DNA from: Shewanella basaltis
Lineage (GTDB): Bacteria > Pseudomonadota > Gammaproteobacteria > Enterobacterales > Shewanellaceae
Reading direction: 5' to 3'
DNA: 64,000 nucleotides
Assembly (NCBI RefSeq): GCF_023283885.1
Contig: NZ_JAKILA010000010.1
Location: 82,101 to 146,100, forward strand
The notes below the pieces were generated by a model that made no database searches, was not told the DNA's origin, and worked only from the letters and a program-made list of their open reading frames with translations. Positions within the stretch are counted from its first letter, which is position 1. Each line of letters starts with the position of its first letter. The position numbers and the translations under genes are program-made. Positions 38,601 to 46,360 of the stretch are shown here, one piece after another.

Positions 38601-38768
38601 TTTTTAATTCCTGCGGCAGCAGCACTGGGGTATGGTATTTTGTTTGCCACTGTGATCACCTTGATTTTGACGCCGTCATTGTTGTTGATTCAATGTGAAA
38701 CAAACGAGTTTATCACCAATATCATGAATAAATTACGCCCTAATCATGACGCGACAGCGCCAGTATAA
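35604..38768 (+). CDS. RND efflux pump permease
   Basis: The 1054-aa product is the proton-driven inner-membrane pump of the RND superfamily (AcrB/MexF-like ACR_tran family). It shows the duplicated arrangement of 12 helices with two large periplasmic loops. The helix-4 proton-relay region is present as TFGFIMALGIVVDDAVVVGE, with two adjacent Asp; other landmarks are 'PSHLAHI' and 'LNGILALSGVVVNDSLLLV' in the second half. Typical of HAE1/HAE2-like exporters of hydrophobic compounds; it lacks the metal-site signatures of CusA. The substrate is unknown. AGAGG lies before the ATG. Confidence 0.94.
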   Translation: MFGTQSTHTGAIAWFARNSVAANLLLIGMIVVGLFSLNSMRKEAFPSLEPDRVTVSVTYDSGDPVLAEEGIAIKIEDALETVPGIKRITSTSNANGSSVMIEKTSSYDLDTLLTDIKTNVDAIYNFPSEAENPVIDKMRMQDHALWIEIYGNADRATLQALAEQLKSDLLSQDAIHDLEIKAKAEPMISIEVDEAKLQAYGLTLASVASAVNAESSTSISTSLYNDDKTVRLKVSDQAYQQQDFMALPIVTTSQGSIITLGDIATVKDDFADDTFVLSRYNNANSSAIEIVMDENGDIVNIVEQASQVVEKWRNANVLPEGVSIATWHDKSTLITERLSLLVKNALSGIALVFIILALFLNLRVAFWVAAGLPFVFFGTLFFMGNSFAGLTLNEMTTFGFIMALGIVVDDAVVVGESVYSTRQKYGDTIDNTIKGTLKVATPTIFGVLTTVVAFVALANVEGRLGQIYAQFGTVVAICLMLSLVESKFILPSHLAHIDTKKRAKKSWFNHIQHAADSGLQWSSRVIYQPLIEFALRFRYAVVMVFIALFIIVAGMPITGSVRVAFFPDITGDTAVADFSMQNDASFGQTYKNLTTLEHAAKQVDAELAAQFNHNDEAKDSYLTSLHVLASSSDSGQVQVELDPNSPYTLKAFTLKWTEAVGQMEGVKKFKVLAKQEMLDNFKVEIKASDTESVFAAGQALKAAIEVMDGVSGIDNNLDLGEPQYRFELTAQGRALGFDTETLSAQVLQSFGGGVVQRFQRGKDEVKVRVRYPDEDRQTISDVKLANVRTSDGTIVPLSHVADIFNDYQPSSITRIDSQRAVYISAVLDKDKIASNELVSQLKQTLVPQLEVQYPGVSFNFAGEAEQQAETTSSIESMFVLALIAIYALLAIPLKSYVQPVIIMTAIPFGIVGAILGHWWNDLTISILSLNGILALSGVVVNDSLLLVSRFNELLKEEGLSIHDAIVESCTGRLRAVLLTSVTTFAGLAPLLGETSLQAQFLIPAAAALGYGILFATVITLILTPSLLLIQCETNEFITNIMNKLRPNHDATAPV

Positions 38769-38786
38769 AGCCAAGGAGCCAGTTCG

Positions 38787-39476
38787 ATGACAACCGATAA
38801 GTTACAGTTATTACTGGTTGAAGATGATCTCGATCTTGCCACAGCGGTAATTGAGTATTTAGAACTTGAAGACATCTTGTGCGATCACAGTGCTAATGGT
38901 TTGGCTGGGCTGCATTTAATTCAGCAAAACCATTACGACGCGATTATTTTGGATTTAAATTTACCCAAAATGAATGGTCTGCAAGTGTGTGAATCTATTC
39001 GCGCAGAGGGCATTGATGTACCAGTGTTAATGCTCACCGCGCGTGACACCCTAGATGATAAGCTTACCGGCTTTGCTAATGGGACGGACGATTATTTAGT
39101 GAAGCCATTTGCTATGGAAGAGCTTATTGTCAGGATTAAAGTGTTGGCCCGTAGACGCAGTGGTCAGGTGCAACGCCTTACCCTGGCCGACTTAAGTGTT
39201 GATGTACAGCAAAAGCAGGCTTTTCGTCATAACGTCGAATTAAAGCTGTCGCCGACCGCATTGAAAATTTTAACCGTATTACTGCGCGCCAGCCCCAATC
39301 CTGTGTCGCGGGAAAAGTTAATGCAAATGGTATGGGGCGATGAACAACCCGACAGTAACAGCTTAAAAGTACACATTTTTAATTTGCGTAAGCAAGTGGA
39401 TGCAGACCATGACAACAAGCTACTGCACACAGTGAGTGGCTACGGTTTTGCAATAAAGGAATCTGATAGGCCATGA
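38787..39476 (+). CDS. OmpR-family response regulator
   Basis: The 229-aa product has a receiver domain (1-120) with the acidic pocket VEDD, phosphoacceptor Asp-56 in LDLNLP, LMLTARD and the conserved Lys in YLVKPF, followed by a winged-helix DNA-binding domain (about 130-225, ...VSREKLMQMVWGDEQPDSNS). It should bind direct repeats with an 11-bp period, such as the TCTTAACC pair before the operon. AAGGAG lies 8 bases before the ATG. It is the fourth gene of the efflux operon and overlaps the kinase gene by 4 bases. Confidence 0.94.
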   Translation: MTTDKLQLLLVEDDLDLATAVIEYLELEDILCDHSANGLAGLHLIQQNHYDAIILDLNLPKMNGLQVCESIRAEGIDVPVLMLTARDTLDDKLTGFANGTDDYLVKPFAMEELIVRIKVLARRRSGQVQRLTLADLSVDVQQKQAFRHNVELKLSPTALKILTVLLRASPNPVSREKLMQMVWGDEQPDSNSLKVHIFNLRKQVDADHDNKLLHTVSGYGFAIKESDRP

Positions 39477-40741
39477 AGATACTCCCGAGCATTCGCTTAT
39501 ATGTGATACTGGCTATGCTGGTGACCGGTATTGGAACCATTTTGAGTTTGTCAGCGCTGAGTTTGCACTACTTTGTTGCCGGTATGGATTCATCGATGCG
39601 GATTGCTTTGTATGCTCAAGCCCAGCAACAAAATGTGTCGGACGGCAAGCCATATCAGTTTGATGCATTTACTGTTGCCAGTCGTTGGCAAGACTTGCCT
39701 GAAACCGTGCGCCAAATCATGTTAGCGCCACCCACAGAATTTAATGTGTTAAATAAGACCATTGTAGGCGGTAATCTCATTACTCCGCCTGATGTCGGCT
39801 ATTTTACCATGAAAGTACAATACGGTACTGAAACACGCTTTGTATCCACCGTATTTGAACGCGAAAAAATCGGCGCGTTTAAGCGACAAGGTCCTCCGTA
39901 TTTTTTAATCATTTTTCTCACCGCAATCCTGGGTATTTTGGCCTTTGCAGTTGTACTCATTTTGGTGATACGTCGTGTAACGCAGCCAGTAGAGCGACTC
40001 AAGAACTGGGCGAAAGGCCTCACCACTGAGGAGCTTGAGCAGCCAACGCCAGATTTTCACTACAGCGAGCTGAATACGTTAGCGTCAATCATTAAAACCA
40101 GCTTAAGCACAGTGCAAGAGAGCCTAGCCCGCGAGCAGCAGTTTTTAAGTTACGCCAGCCATGAGCTGCGCACGCCTATTGCCGTGGTTCGTACCAATAC
40201 AGAGCTATTACAAAAAATGATCAGCAAAGGGGTTAGCGCAGACAAACAAGCACAGGTGGTTAGCCGTATAGAGCGTGCGGGTATCACCATGACAGACTTA
40301 ACTGAAACCTTATTATGGCTGACACGGCGCGAAGGAAAAAGTTTACCGCTTAATGAGGTGCAATTAGGCCCGCTTATTCGTCAACTTGTGCAGGATTTAG
40401 CTTACTTAACCCACGGCAAAAATATTGAACTTAACATTTCGACAGATGAATCGTCACAGCAATTACCCAGTACCTTATGCCGCATTATTATGACTAATCT
40501 TATTCGTAATGCATTACAGCACACGCAAGAAGGCTCGGTGACCATTGAGCAGTCGGCAACATCGGTCAGCGTGATTAATCAGTCTGAAGCTCAGACCAGC
40601 AGCAGTGACGATTTAGGTTTTGGGTTGGGGCTTGAGCTTACTACGCGCTTAATTGCGCAATATGATTGGCCATATCAAAACATTGAAACCAATCGGGGGC
40701 GTAAGGTGACCATCGACTTTACTAGAGCACCTACTGGATAA
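39473..40741 (+). CDS. Sensor histidine kinase
   Basis: The 422-aa product has two membrane helices (about 8-30 and 140-165) enclosing a periplasmic sensor of about 110 residues with no recognised fold, a HAMP region, a HisKA dimerisation domain with phosphoacceptor His in YASHELRTPIAV, and an ATPase domain with N-box NLIRNALQHT and G-box DLGFGLGLEL. The ATPase domain is compact: the usual G1 (DxGxG) box is not clear. It is the partner of the regulator encoded directly before it (ATGA overlap) and probably senses a pump substrate or envelope stress. Confidence 0.92.
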   Translation: MKILPSIRLYVILAMLVTGIGTILSLSALSLHYFVAGMDSSMRIALYAQAQQQNVSDGKPYQFDAFTVASRWQDLPETVRQIMLAPPTEFNVLNKTIVGGNLITPPDVGYFTMKVQYGTETRFVSTVFEREKIGAFKRQGPPYFLIIFLTAILGILAFAVVLILVIRRVTQPVERLKNWAKGLTTEELEQPTPDFHYSELNTLASIIKTSLSTVQESLAREQQFLSYASHELRTPIAVVRTNTELLQKMISKGVSADKQAQVVSRIERAGITMTDLTETLLWLTRREGKSLPLNEVQLGPLIRQLVQDLAYLTHGKNIELNISTDESSQQLPSTLCRIIMTNLIRNALQHTQEGSVTIEQSATSVSVINQSEAQTSSSDDLGFGLGLELTTRLIAQYDWPYQNIETNRGRKVTIDFTRAPTG

Positions 40742-41027
40742 AAACTCAGCAGCTACATTTATCGTTATAGGTAAATTCGTCATCATTGCTGTCTTGTTTA
40801 AATCGAATTCATTCGGTCGAATGCCAGTATATCGCGCTTAAGCCCTTTACGATTACAGATAGATGCCCGGCTCTACTTTGACTCGCTCTGCACATCAGCC
40901 ACAGAGAACGCCCTGCGACAATCTCCACTCCCTCTTTTTGGCAACTGGTTGACATAGAAAATATATATTTTAAATGCTAATCGAGTAGTGATTTGAGATT
41001 CCTTTCAATCATACCAGTGTTGACCTT
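40742..41027. other. Non-coding stretch after the efflux operon
   Basis: These 286 bases show no gene, clear terminator or repeat. TCGAATTCATTCGGTCGA near 40804 is an imperfect palindrome of unknown meaning. The end of the stretch abuts the ATACCATT element. Confidence 0.35.
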
Positions 41028-41293
41028 ATACCATTATGCATTAATAAGTGACCACTGTGAGTGCGTGCAGCGGTTGTTGATTAAGGCGTCGCTATGCAGT
41101 CATGGTTGTCCCCCTTTCAAATAGCGAGAACGCAGAGCAAAAGCGGCTGGTGCATTCCTTTGTGGCGAGTGCTAGAAGGGCTTACACATGCGCTGTATGA
41201 CGTCGAAAGAGAACAACTATTCATTCAGTTATACGCCTTGTTTAAGCCCTTTACATTCTTGCAAAGAAATCACTTACTCACGCTCAATGGTAT
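41028..41293 (-). repeat. ATACCATT inverted-repeat element, copy 1 (266 bp)
   Basis: Ends ATACCATT and AATGGTAT with longer related termini (GCATTAATAAGTGACCAC at the left, a similar AGTAAGTGATTT at the right on the other strand). Over nearly its whole length it matches the reverse complement of 51777-52030: AGCGGTTGTTGATTAAGGCG, GCAAAAGCGGCTGG, CATTCCTTT, GAAAGAGAA, ATTCATTCAG, CGCCTTGTTTAAGCCC. An 81-codon open frame in it is considered chance. It may form a long hairpin and is probably a miniature element. Confidence 0.75.
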
Positions 41294-41388
41294 TCAAGCA
41301 TTGAAACAAGTTATCTCCATTTTGTTAAGTGTTGGTTGACAAATTGGCAACAATTAAATAGCTTCATTGTCTGTCCAATTGGTAAGTT

Positions 41389-41585
41389 AACCTCAACTCT
41401 GGATAAGAGATGTATTGATAACGATATAAATCAATAGATTGACTAAAATCCACTGTCAAGCTTGTGATTTGTTTTGCTAACAAGGCGAATTAACGCGTCA
41501 ATAGCTAGCCTATTGCAAGTTAATTCAACGCAGTGAGGAAGGCAAAGGACTGCTTGAAAGGCGTTTGTTATCCAGAGCTGAGGTT
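41389..41585. repeat. GAGCTC-type inverted-repeat element (197 bp), copy 2
   Basis: This is the second copy of the element at 13324-13519. The ends AACCTCAACTCTGGATAA and TTATCCAGAGCTGAGGTT pair with one mismatch. TAAGTTA flanks the element on both sides (with ACCTC as first bases), a clear 7-bp target duplication. The core shares GCTAACAAGGCGAATTRACG and GCGTCAATAGCTAGCCTATT with copy 1. Confidence 0.8.
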
Positions 41586-41718
41586 AAGTTATTATCTTTG
41601 GTCAAGTCGTTGGCTGCTAGTACTATTTGGTTTTCCAATCGATTCGTTTTTGCCCAACCGGTGGCATGAGTCAGTAAAACATGTAGGACTATTTGTCATT
41701 GAGCAATGTGTTTGCGGT

Positions 41719-41740
41719 AGGTGGAACCTAGGTTGCACCT
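41719..41740. promoter_or_regulatory. Palindrome upstream of the alginate lyase gene
   Basis: A 22-bp inverted repeat centred on CCTAGG (AGGTGGAACCT / AGGTTGCACCT) has one mismatched pair. It lies 138 bases before the lyase start codon and is a candidate operator for the alginate genes. No regulator gene is nearby. Confidence 0.4.
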
Positions 41741-41877
41741 GCTCAGTGGGTTGAACAGGGTAATTGGCTGGCCATCACTAGTGCCTGCTTTAAGCACTTA
41801 ACAAGCAAGGTTCAGTAATGACAATCAATGCCTTAGATGCCAACAAGTATCGTATTGGTAGAGCAAGAGGAGCAACA

Positions 41878-42867
41878 ATGAACACCATAAAATGTATGTT
41901 GACGCAGTGCCTGATGTTGTTGGCCGTTTTCGTCAGTTATGCCAATGCAAGTGATGAGAGTGACAGTAATATTATAATTCCTTTAGCCCATAAACAATTA
42001 GCACAAGGAGTGTTACTTGGGAATGTTGCGCATTTGGATCCGGCAAAAAAACCCAGTGAAAATTTTGATCTGCTGGATTGGAGTTTGACTCTGCCAACTG
42101 ATCTTAACAAAGATAAAAAAGCAGACATTGTTTACGAACGCGCATTGGCTGATGGCTTTGAACTCAAACCGTTGTTTTACACCGCAGAGGATGGGGGCAT
42201 GGTGTTTGCCTGTCCTAATGAAGGTGCTAAAACCTCAAGCAATACCAAATATGCCAGAACGGAATTGCGCGAAATGCTCAGACGCGGCAATACTCAGATA
42301 AAGACACAAGGGGCTACTAAGAATAACTGGGTATTTAGCCAAGCACACGGTTCGGTTAAGCGTAAAGCGGGCGCTGTTGAAGGCAGCCTCGAAGCAACGG
42401 TTGCCGTTAACAGGGTGTCGGTAACCGGTGATGAGAAACAAGTCGGTAGGGTGATTATTGGCCAGATCCATGCAACCGACGATGAGCCCATTCGTCTTTA
42501 TTACCGAAAACTCCCTAATAATGAGAAGGGGTCTATTTATTTTGCGCACGAGATCAATGGCGGTGATGACGTCTGGGTTAATATCATCGGCTCGCGCTCC
42601 CACACCCTAGCCAATCCCGAAGATGGCATTGGTTTAAACGAGAAGTTTAGCTATAAAATTACAGTGGAAAGCACTGTGCTGTTTGTCACTATTATTCGTC
42701 CTGGCAAAGCCAATATCACTAAATCTCTGGATATGAGCCAAAGTGGTTACCACCGAAATAGTCAATATATGTACTTTAAAGCGGGAGTGTATAACCAAAA
42801 CAACAGCGGCGATCCTCGAGACTATGTGCAAGCCACTTTCTATCATCTTGATAATCAGCATGATTAG
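41878..42867 (+). CDS. PL7 family alginate lyase
   Basis: The 329-aa product is a secreted poly-uronate lyase with a beta-jelly-roll alginate_lyase2 domain. Family motifs are all present: ARTELREMLR (R.ELR, substrate-binding strand), IIGQIHA (QIH, catalytic His and Gln) and YFKAGVYNQN (YFKxGxYxQ, catalytic Tyr). It cuts alginate by beta-elimination. QIH rather than QVH often goes with a preference for G-containing blocks, an inference. The signal peptide MNTIKCMLTQCLMLLA...NAS is cut near residue 24. AGAGG lies 8 bases before the ATG at 41878; 20 more residues could be read upstream. It is first in a set with the TonB receptor and lipoprotein genes. Confidence 0.92.
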   Translation: MNTIKCMLTQCLMLLAVFVSYANASDESDSNIIIPLAHKQLAQGVLLGNVAHLDPAKKPSENFDLLDWSLTLPTDLNKDKKADIVYERALADGFELKPLFYTAEDGGMVFACPNEGAKTSSNTKYARTELREMLRRGNTQIKTQGATKNNWVFSQAHGSVKRKAGAVEGSLEATVAVNRVSVTGDEKQVGRVIIGQIHATDDEPIRLYYRKLPNNEKGSIYFAHEINGGDDVWVNIIGSRSHTLANPEDGIGLNEKFSYKITVESTVLFVTIIRPGKANITKSLDMSQSGYHRNSQYMYFKAGVYNQNNSGDPRDYVQATFYHLDNQHD

Positions 42868-42910
42868 CACCTTGAGTTAAATTTCTTCTCAGGCAGTTGT
42901 ATCAGCCATT

Positions 42911-42934
42911 GCGCAATTGGTTAACCAATTGCGC
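42911..42934. promoter_or_regulatory. Perfect 24-bp palindrome between lyase and TonB receptor genes
   Basis: GCGCAATTGGTT is followed directly by its exact complement. The core TTGGTTAACCAA resembles the GGTnnACC-type operators of FadR-subfamily GntR regulators, which often control uronate genes. It could also fold as a 10-bp stem with a TTAA loop after the lyase stop codon, but no T-run follows, so an operator is more likely. Confidence 0.5.
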
Positions 42935-43049
42935 CTAATTCATTGTAATGCCATCCATGGTTGCTAGGCCAAAATCGGTGCCTATTTTATTTAAAACCCA
43001 CCCACACCTATCAGGCCAAAAACGGCACTCATTTCACTAGTGGTCACTT

Positions 43050-43087
43050 CAATTGGTAAGTCATCTTGTTGATCATTGGTTAACAAT
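43050..43087. promoter_or_regulatory. Second ATTGGT-type operator cluster before the TonB receptor gene
   Basis: CAATTGGTAAG (43050) and ATTGGTTAACAAT (43075-43087, a near-palindrome) repeat the core of the 24-bp palindrome at 42911. They lie 105-145 bases before the receptor start codon, a normal place for a repressor. Confidence 0.4.
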
Positions 43088-43192
43088 TTGTTGCCATATT
43101 GGTTTTAGTTGGTTATATTTCGAACGGTGAAGATAATCACTTAAAGGTAATAGTTTACGCTAACCGAATAAAATAATAATGGAGAACAGGAT

Positions 43193-46100
43193 ATGGGGCC
43201 TAGATTCGACAGTTTGAGATATACAGACACGCAAGTGAGGCAATTCAGACTTACACGTGTAGCGAGATTGGTAAAAATGGCAGCTATTGCCTCTCTAGCC
43301 AATTTTTGTGCTTTGTCAGCCAGTGCGCAAGACATAAATAATGAACCTAAAAAAGAAACTGATAACGTTGAAGCTGAAATCGAAGTGATTGGCGTTGTCG
43401 GCACCCGTAAAACAATCCAAGACCAAATTTCCATAAAACGCGAATCAACTACTGTTGTTGATGGTTTATCTGCGGAAGATATCGGTGATTTGCCCGCACT
43501 TTCCATTGGGGAAGCCTTAGAGTCAATAACGGGGGCGGCTTCTCACCGTGAGAATGGCGGTGCGACAGAAATTACGATTCGGGGCTTAGGTCCCTTCTTG
43601 AGCGCCACGCACATTAATGGTCGTGAAGCGACGAACGGAAGTGGTGACCGCTCGGTTAACTTCTCTCAATTCCCGTCGGAGTTAATGCAAAAGGTTGCTA
43701 TTTATAAAACTCAAGACGCATCAATGATCGAAGGTGGTGTTGCCGGCGTCATCACCTTAGAAACGCTTAAACCTCTAGACTACGGCAAACAGCAAGTTCA
43801 AGGGGAGGTAAAACTGAACTATAACCCTGATGAGGGCAATATTGACAACTCATTACAAGGAGACCTTGGCGGTCGTGCTACATTCAGTATTGTTGACCAA
43901 TTTGAGTTTGCCAATGATCAATCTTTAGGGGTTTCTTTTGGTTTGCAACGTCAGGATATCAGCCAACCTGAAGCTGAATTCCGCAGTTCAAGCCCTACTG
44001 GCTCTTCTTTGTGGGCATGCTTAAACGATCCAACCAACAGCAATGAAGGTTTTTTTAGAAGTTCAGCCGGAGATTGTGAAGACCAGGTGAGTGGTAGCAG
44101 CAATCAGGGCTATCAGACGGCTATTGACCCTGCGACGGGTAAAGCACAAAGTGACGGTACGCCTTACGCTTGGACCGGCAGTAGCAGTAGTTATCGACAA
44201 AACGAAACGTCCGATGAGCGTGACTCAGTGTTTCTTGCCTTACAATATCGCCCTTCCGATGTGTGGGATATTAACTTCGACGCGCAATTGTCGGATCGTA
44301 CCCAGGAGGAAGCGCGTCATGATTTACTCTTTCTACAAAAACGCGTTACCCCAGGTGTAACCGGTCAAAATCTTATTACCAATGACGTAGGGGGAATTCT
44401 TCACTGGGAAGGCGAAGAGCGTTTTGAATCTGCCGGCGAGCAGTATTCCCGTGAAGAAAACTATCGTGGGTTTGGCCTTAATGTGGAACATTTTTTCAGT
44501 GATCGCTTAACGATTACTGCCGATTTCGGTTACTCGCAAACCAAACGTGAAGAATTGCAAATTTCTAACCGGGGCAGAACGTCTGGACGTCCTTTTTTAA
44601 CGTGGGATATGGGGGAGTACATCCCAAATATTACCGTCACTGATTTTGATGTGACTGACATCTCGAATTTCACAGACAGCTTACGCACACGTCTTGACAG
44701 AGAAGGCGTGCGTGAAAATGAGATTGTTTCTGCACGCCTAGACTTTAAGTATGAGTTAGACGGTAATGTATTCACCAGTGTGCAAGCTGGCGTGAGAGCG
44801 TCCGAAATGTCCTTTGTGCAGTTTGGTGGCAACCAGGGGAGTGGTTCACGCACTGAAATATTGCTGGATGAAAGTGCAATATCCGCATTAGACGTATTGA
44901 CTAATTGTCAGATCGATTTCCCTGAAACCAATTTTTTATCCTCAGTATCTGATGGTAATCTTATTACCAACATAGACAGTAGCGGTAATGTGGTTTCCAG
45001 TGGGACGGGCTCATCATGGGCGACTTACGATAATGTCTGTTTTTCGCAAGCGCTGGTGGATTCAGTCGGTGGGGATTTTGCCTATCCGGAAGTTGAGTAT
45101 CAAAATACCGGCACTCAGGATGTCACTGAAAAAACCATGTCGGCCTATATCATGGCCAACTACGATACTGAAATGCTGGGTAAGTACGTTCGCGGTAACT
45201 TTGGGGTGCGATTGGTTGATACCGACGTAAAATCAATTGGTTTCAGAAACAGTTTTGATGTTGTTACAGATGAATTAGGGGTGCTGAGCCTGGTTACCGG
45301 CGATTCTTTAGAGTCCATTACTGGTGGCGGCGGTTATACCGAAATACTCCCCAGCTTTAACCTGGTAGTGGATTACAGTGACGACATTTTGCTGCGGTCC
45401 GGTATTTATCGAGGCATGTCTCGGGCAAATCCTAGTGATATGAGTTACAGCCGTACATTTCAAACAGATGATGATGTGGCGCCAACCTCGTTGGCAGATT
45501 TATTTGTTGGCGTTAATGGCTCCGGTAACCCAAATCTTAAGCCTCTGATGTCATGGAATTATGACGTCGCATTAGAATGGTATCCCAACGAAGATTCGAT
45601 CTTTGCACTGAGTCTCTACTATAAACAATTCCAGGGTGGGTTCCAACAGCAGACAGTACTGGAAGACTTTACTGTTGATGGCCAGACGGTGACCTTACCG
45701 ATTACTAATTCGGTTACCACGGAAGATTCAAGCGATCTTTATGGATTAGAGGTCTCCGCGGCCTATCGCTGGGACATTGGCATTGGTATTAAGCTGGGCT
45801 ACAACTACGCCGACACAGACTTTGAGTTTGAAGATAGCTTATATGGAGATACCTTTGTTACTGATTTAGATGGGACCACTCGTCAGTTAACCGAGGGTAT
45901 TGTGCCACCGGGTTCAGTACCTGGCTTTTCTCAACATGTTTTCAGCGGTCAGCTCTACTACCAAATCGGCGATTTTGATACCGCACTTATCTACAAGTAT
46001 CGCAGTGAATACTTCCAGCCCTATACCAGCAACGGAACTCGACTCCGTTATGTTGATGAAGTCGGTGTCTGGGAGGCGCGTGCATCATACAAAATTAATA

Positions 46101-46237
46101 AACATCTCAAGGTAAAAGTGGAAGCGATTAACCTGTTTAGTGCACCTAAATCACAAGACTACTTTGTGCAGGGCAACCTGGGTGAAGTTAACGATTATGG
46201 TCCGCAACTTTTTGCAGGTATCAGCTTGAAGTACTAG
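43193..46237 (+). CDS. TonB-dependent receptor of the carbohydrate type
   Basis: The 1014-aa product is a large outer-membrane importer. A signal peptide with a long N-region (cut near LSASAQD) is followed by a TonB-box-like IEVIGV, a plug (TVVDGLSAEDIGDLPALSIG, EITIRGLGPFLSATHINGRE, EGGVAGVITLETLKPLDYG, in parts) and a barrel ending YGPQLFAGISLKY with a terminal aromatic. The plug wording 'EDIGDLPA...EAL..I.GA' is that of the TonB-Xanth-Caul class (TIGR01782), which takes up carbohydrates. Next to a PL7 lyase it is inferred to import alginate oligosaccharides. GGAG lies 8 bases before the ATG. Confidence 0.92.
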   Translation: MGPRFDSLRYTDTQVRQFRLTRVARLVKMAAIASLANFCALSASAQDINNEPKKETDNVEAEIEVIGVVGTRKTIQDQISIKRESTTVVDGLSAEDIGDLPALSIGEALESITGAASHRENGGATEITIRGLGPFLSATHINGREATNGSGDRSVNFSQFPSELMQKVAIYKTQDASMIEGGVAGVITLETLKPLDYGKQQVQGEVKLNYNPDEGNIDNSLQGDLGGRATFSIVDQFEFANDQSLGVSFGLQRQDISQPEAEFRSSSPTGSSLWACLNDPTNSNEGFFRSSAGDCEDQVSGSSNQGYQTAIDPATGKAQSDGTPYAWTGSSSSYRQNETSDERDSVFLALQYRPSDVWDINFDAQLSDRTQEEARHDLLFLQKRVTPGVTGQNLITNDVGGILHWEGEERFESAGEQYSREENYRGFGLNVEHFFSDRLTITADFGYSQTKREELQISNRGRTSGRPFLTWDMGEYIPNITVTDFDVTDISNFTDSLRTRLDREGVRENEIVSARLDFKYELDGNVFTSVQAGVRASEMSFVQFGGNQGSGSRTEILLDESAISALDVLTNCQIDFPETNFLSSVSDGNLITNIDSSGNVVSSGTGSSWATYDNVCFSQALVDSVGGDFAYPEVEYQNTGTQDVTEKTMSAYIMANYDTEMLGKYVRGNFGVRLVDTDVKSIGFRNSFDVVTDELGVLSLVTGDSLESITGGGGYTEILPSFNLVVDYSDDILLRSGIYRGMSRANPSDMSYSRTFQTDDDVAPTSLADLFVGVNGSGNPNLKPLMSWNYDVALEWYPNEDSIFALSLYYKQFQGGFQQQTVLEDFTVDGQTVTLPITNSVTTEDSSDLYGLEVSAAYRWDIGIGIKLGYNYADTDFEFEDSLYGDTFVTDLDGTTRQLTEGIVPPGSVPGFSQHVFSGQLYYQIGDFDTALIYKYRSEYFQPYTSNGTRLRYVDEVGVWEARASYKINKHLKVKVEAINLFSAPKSQDYFVQGNLGEVNDYGPQLFAGISLKY

Positions 46238-46360
46238 GCGACTCATTAGAGTTCTGAATCAAGATGCGGGTGAAGGCTAAAGCCCGCACGTATTTACCTA
46301 TATTATTTGTGTTCAGTCAGTAATAACTTACTAAGCACTGAACCAATAGGAGCAGAAAGC

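Noticed and set aside
41094..41339. 81-codon open frame
   Set aside because: It lies within the ATACCATT element; the matching element at 51777 does not preserve it.
41533..41754. 73-codon open frame
   Set aside because: It begins inside the second GAGCTC-type element and runs into unrelated sequence, with no ribosome-binding site or recognisable product.
46265..46288. Hairpin TGCGGG...CCCGCA between receptor and lipoprotein genes
   Set aside because: The stem is short with a 12-base loop and no T-run follows. It may influence mRNA processing, but it is not a convincing terminator.
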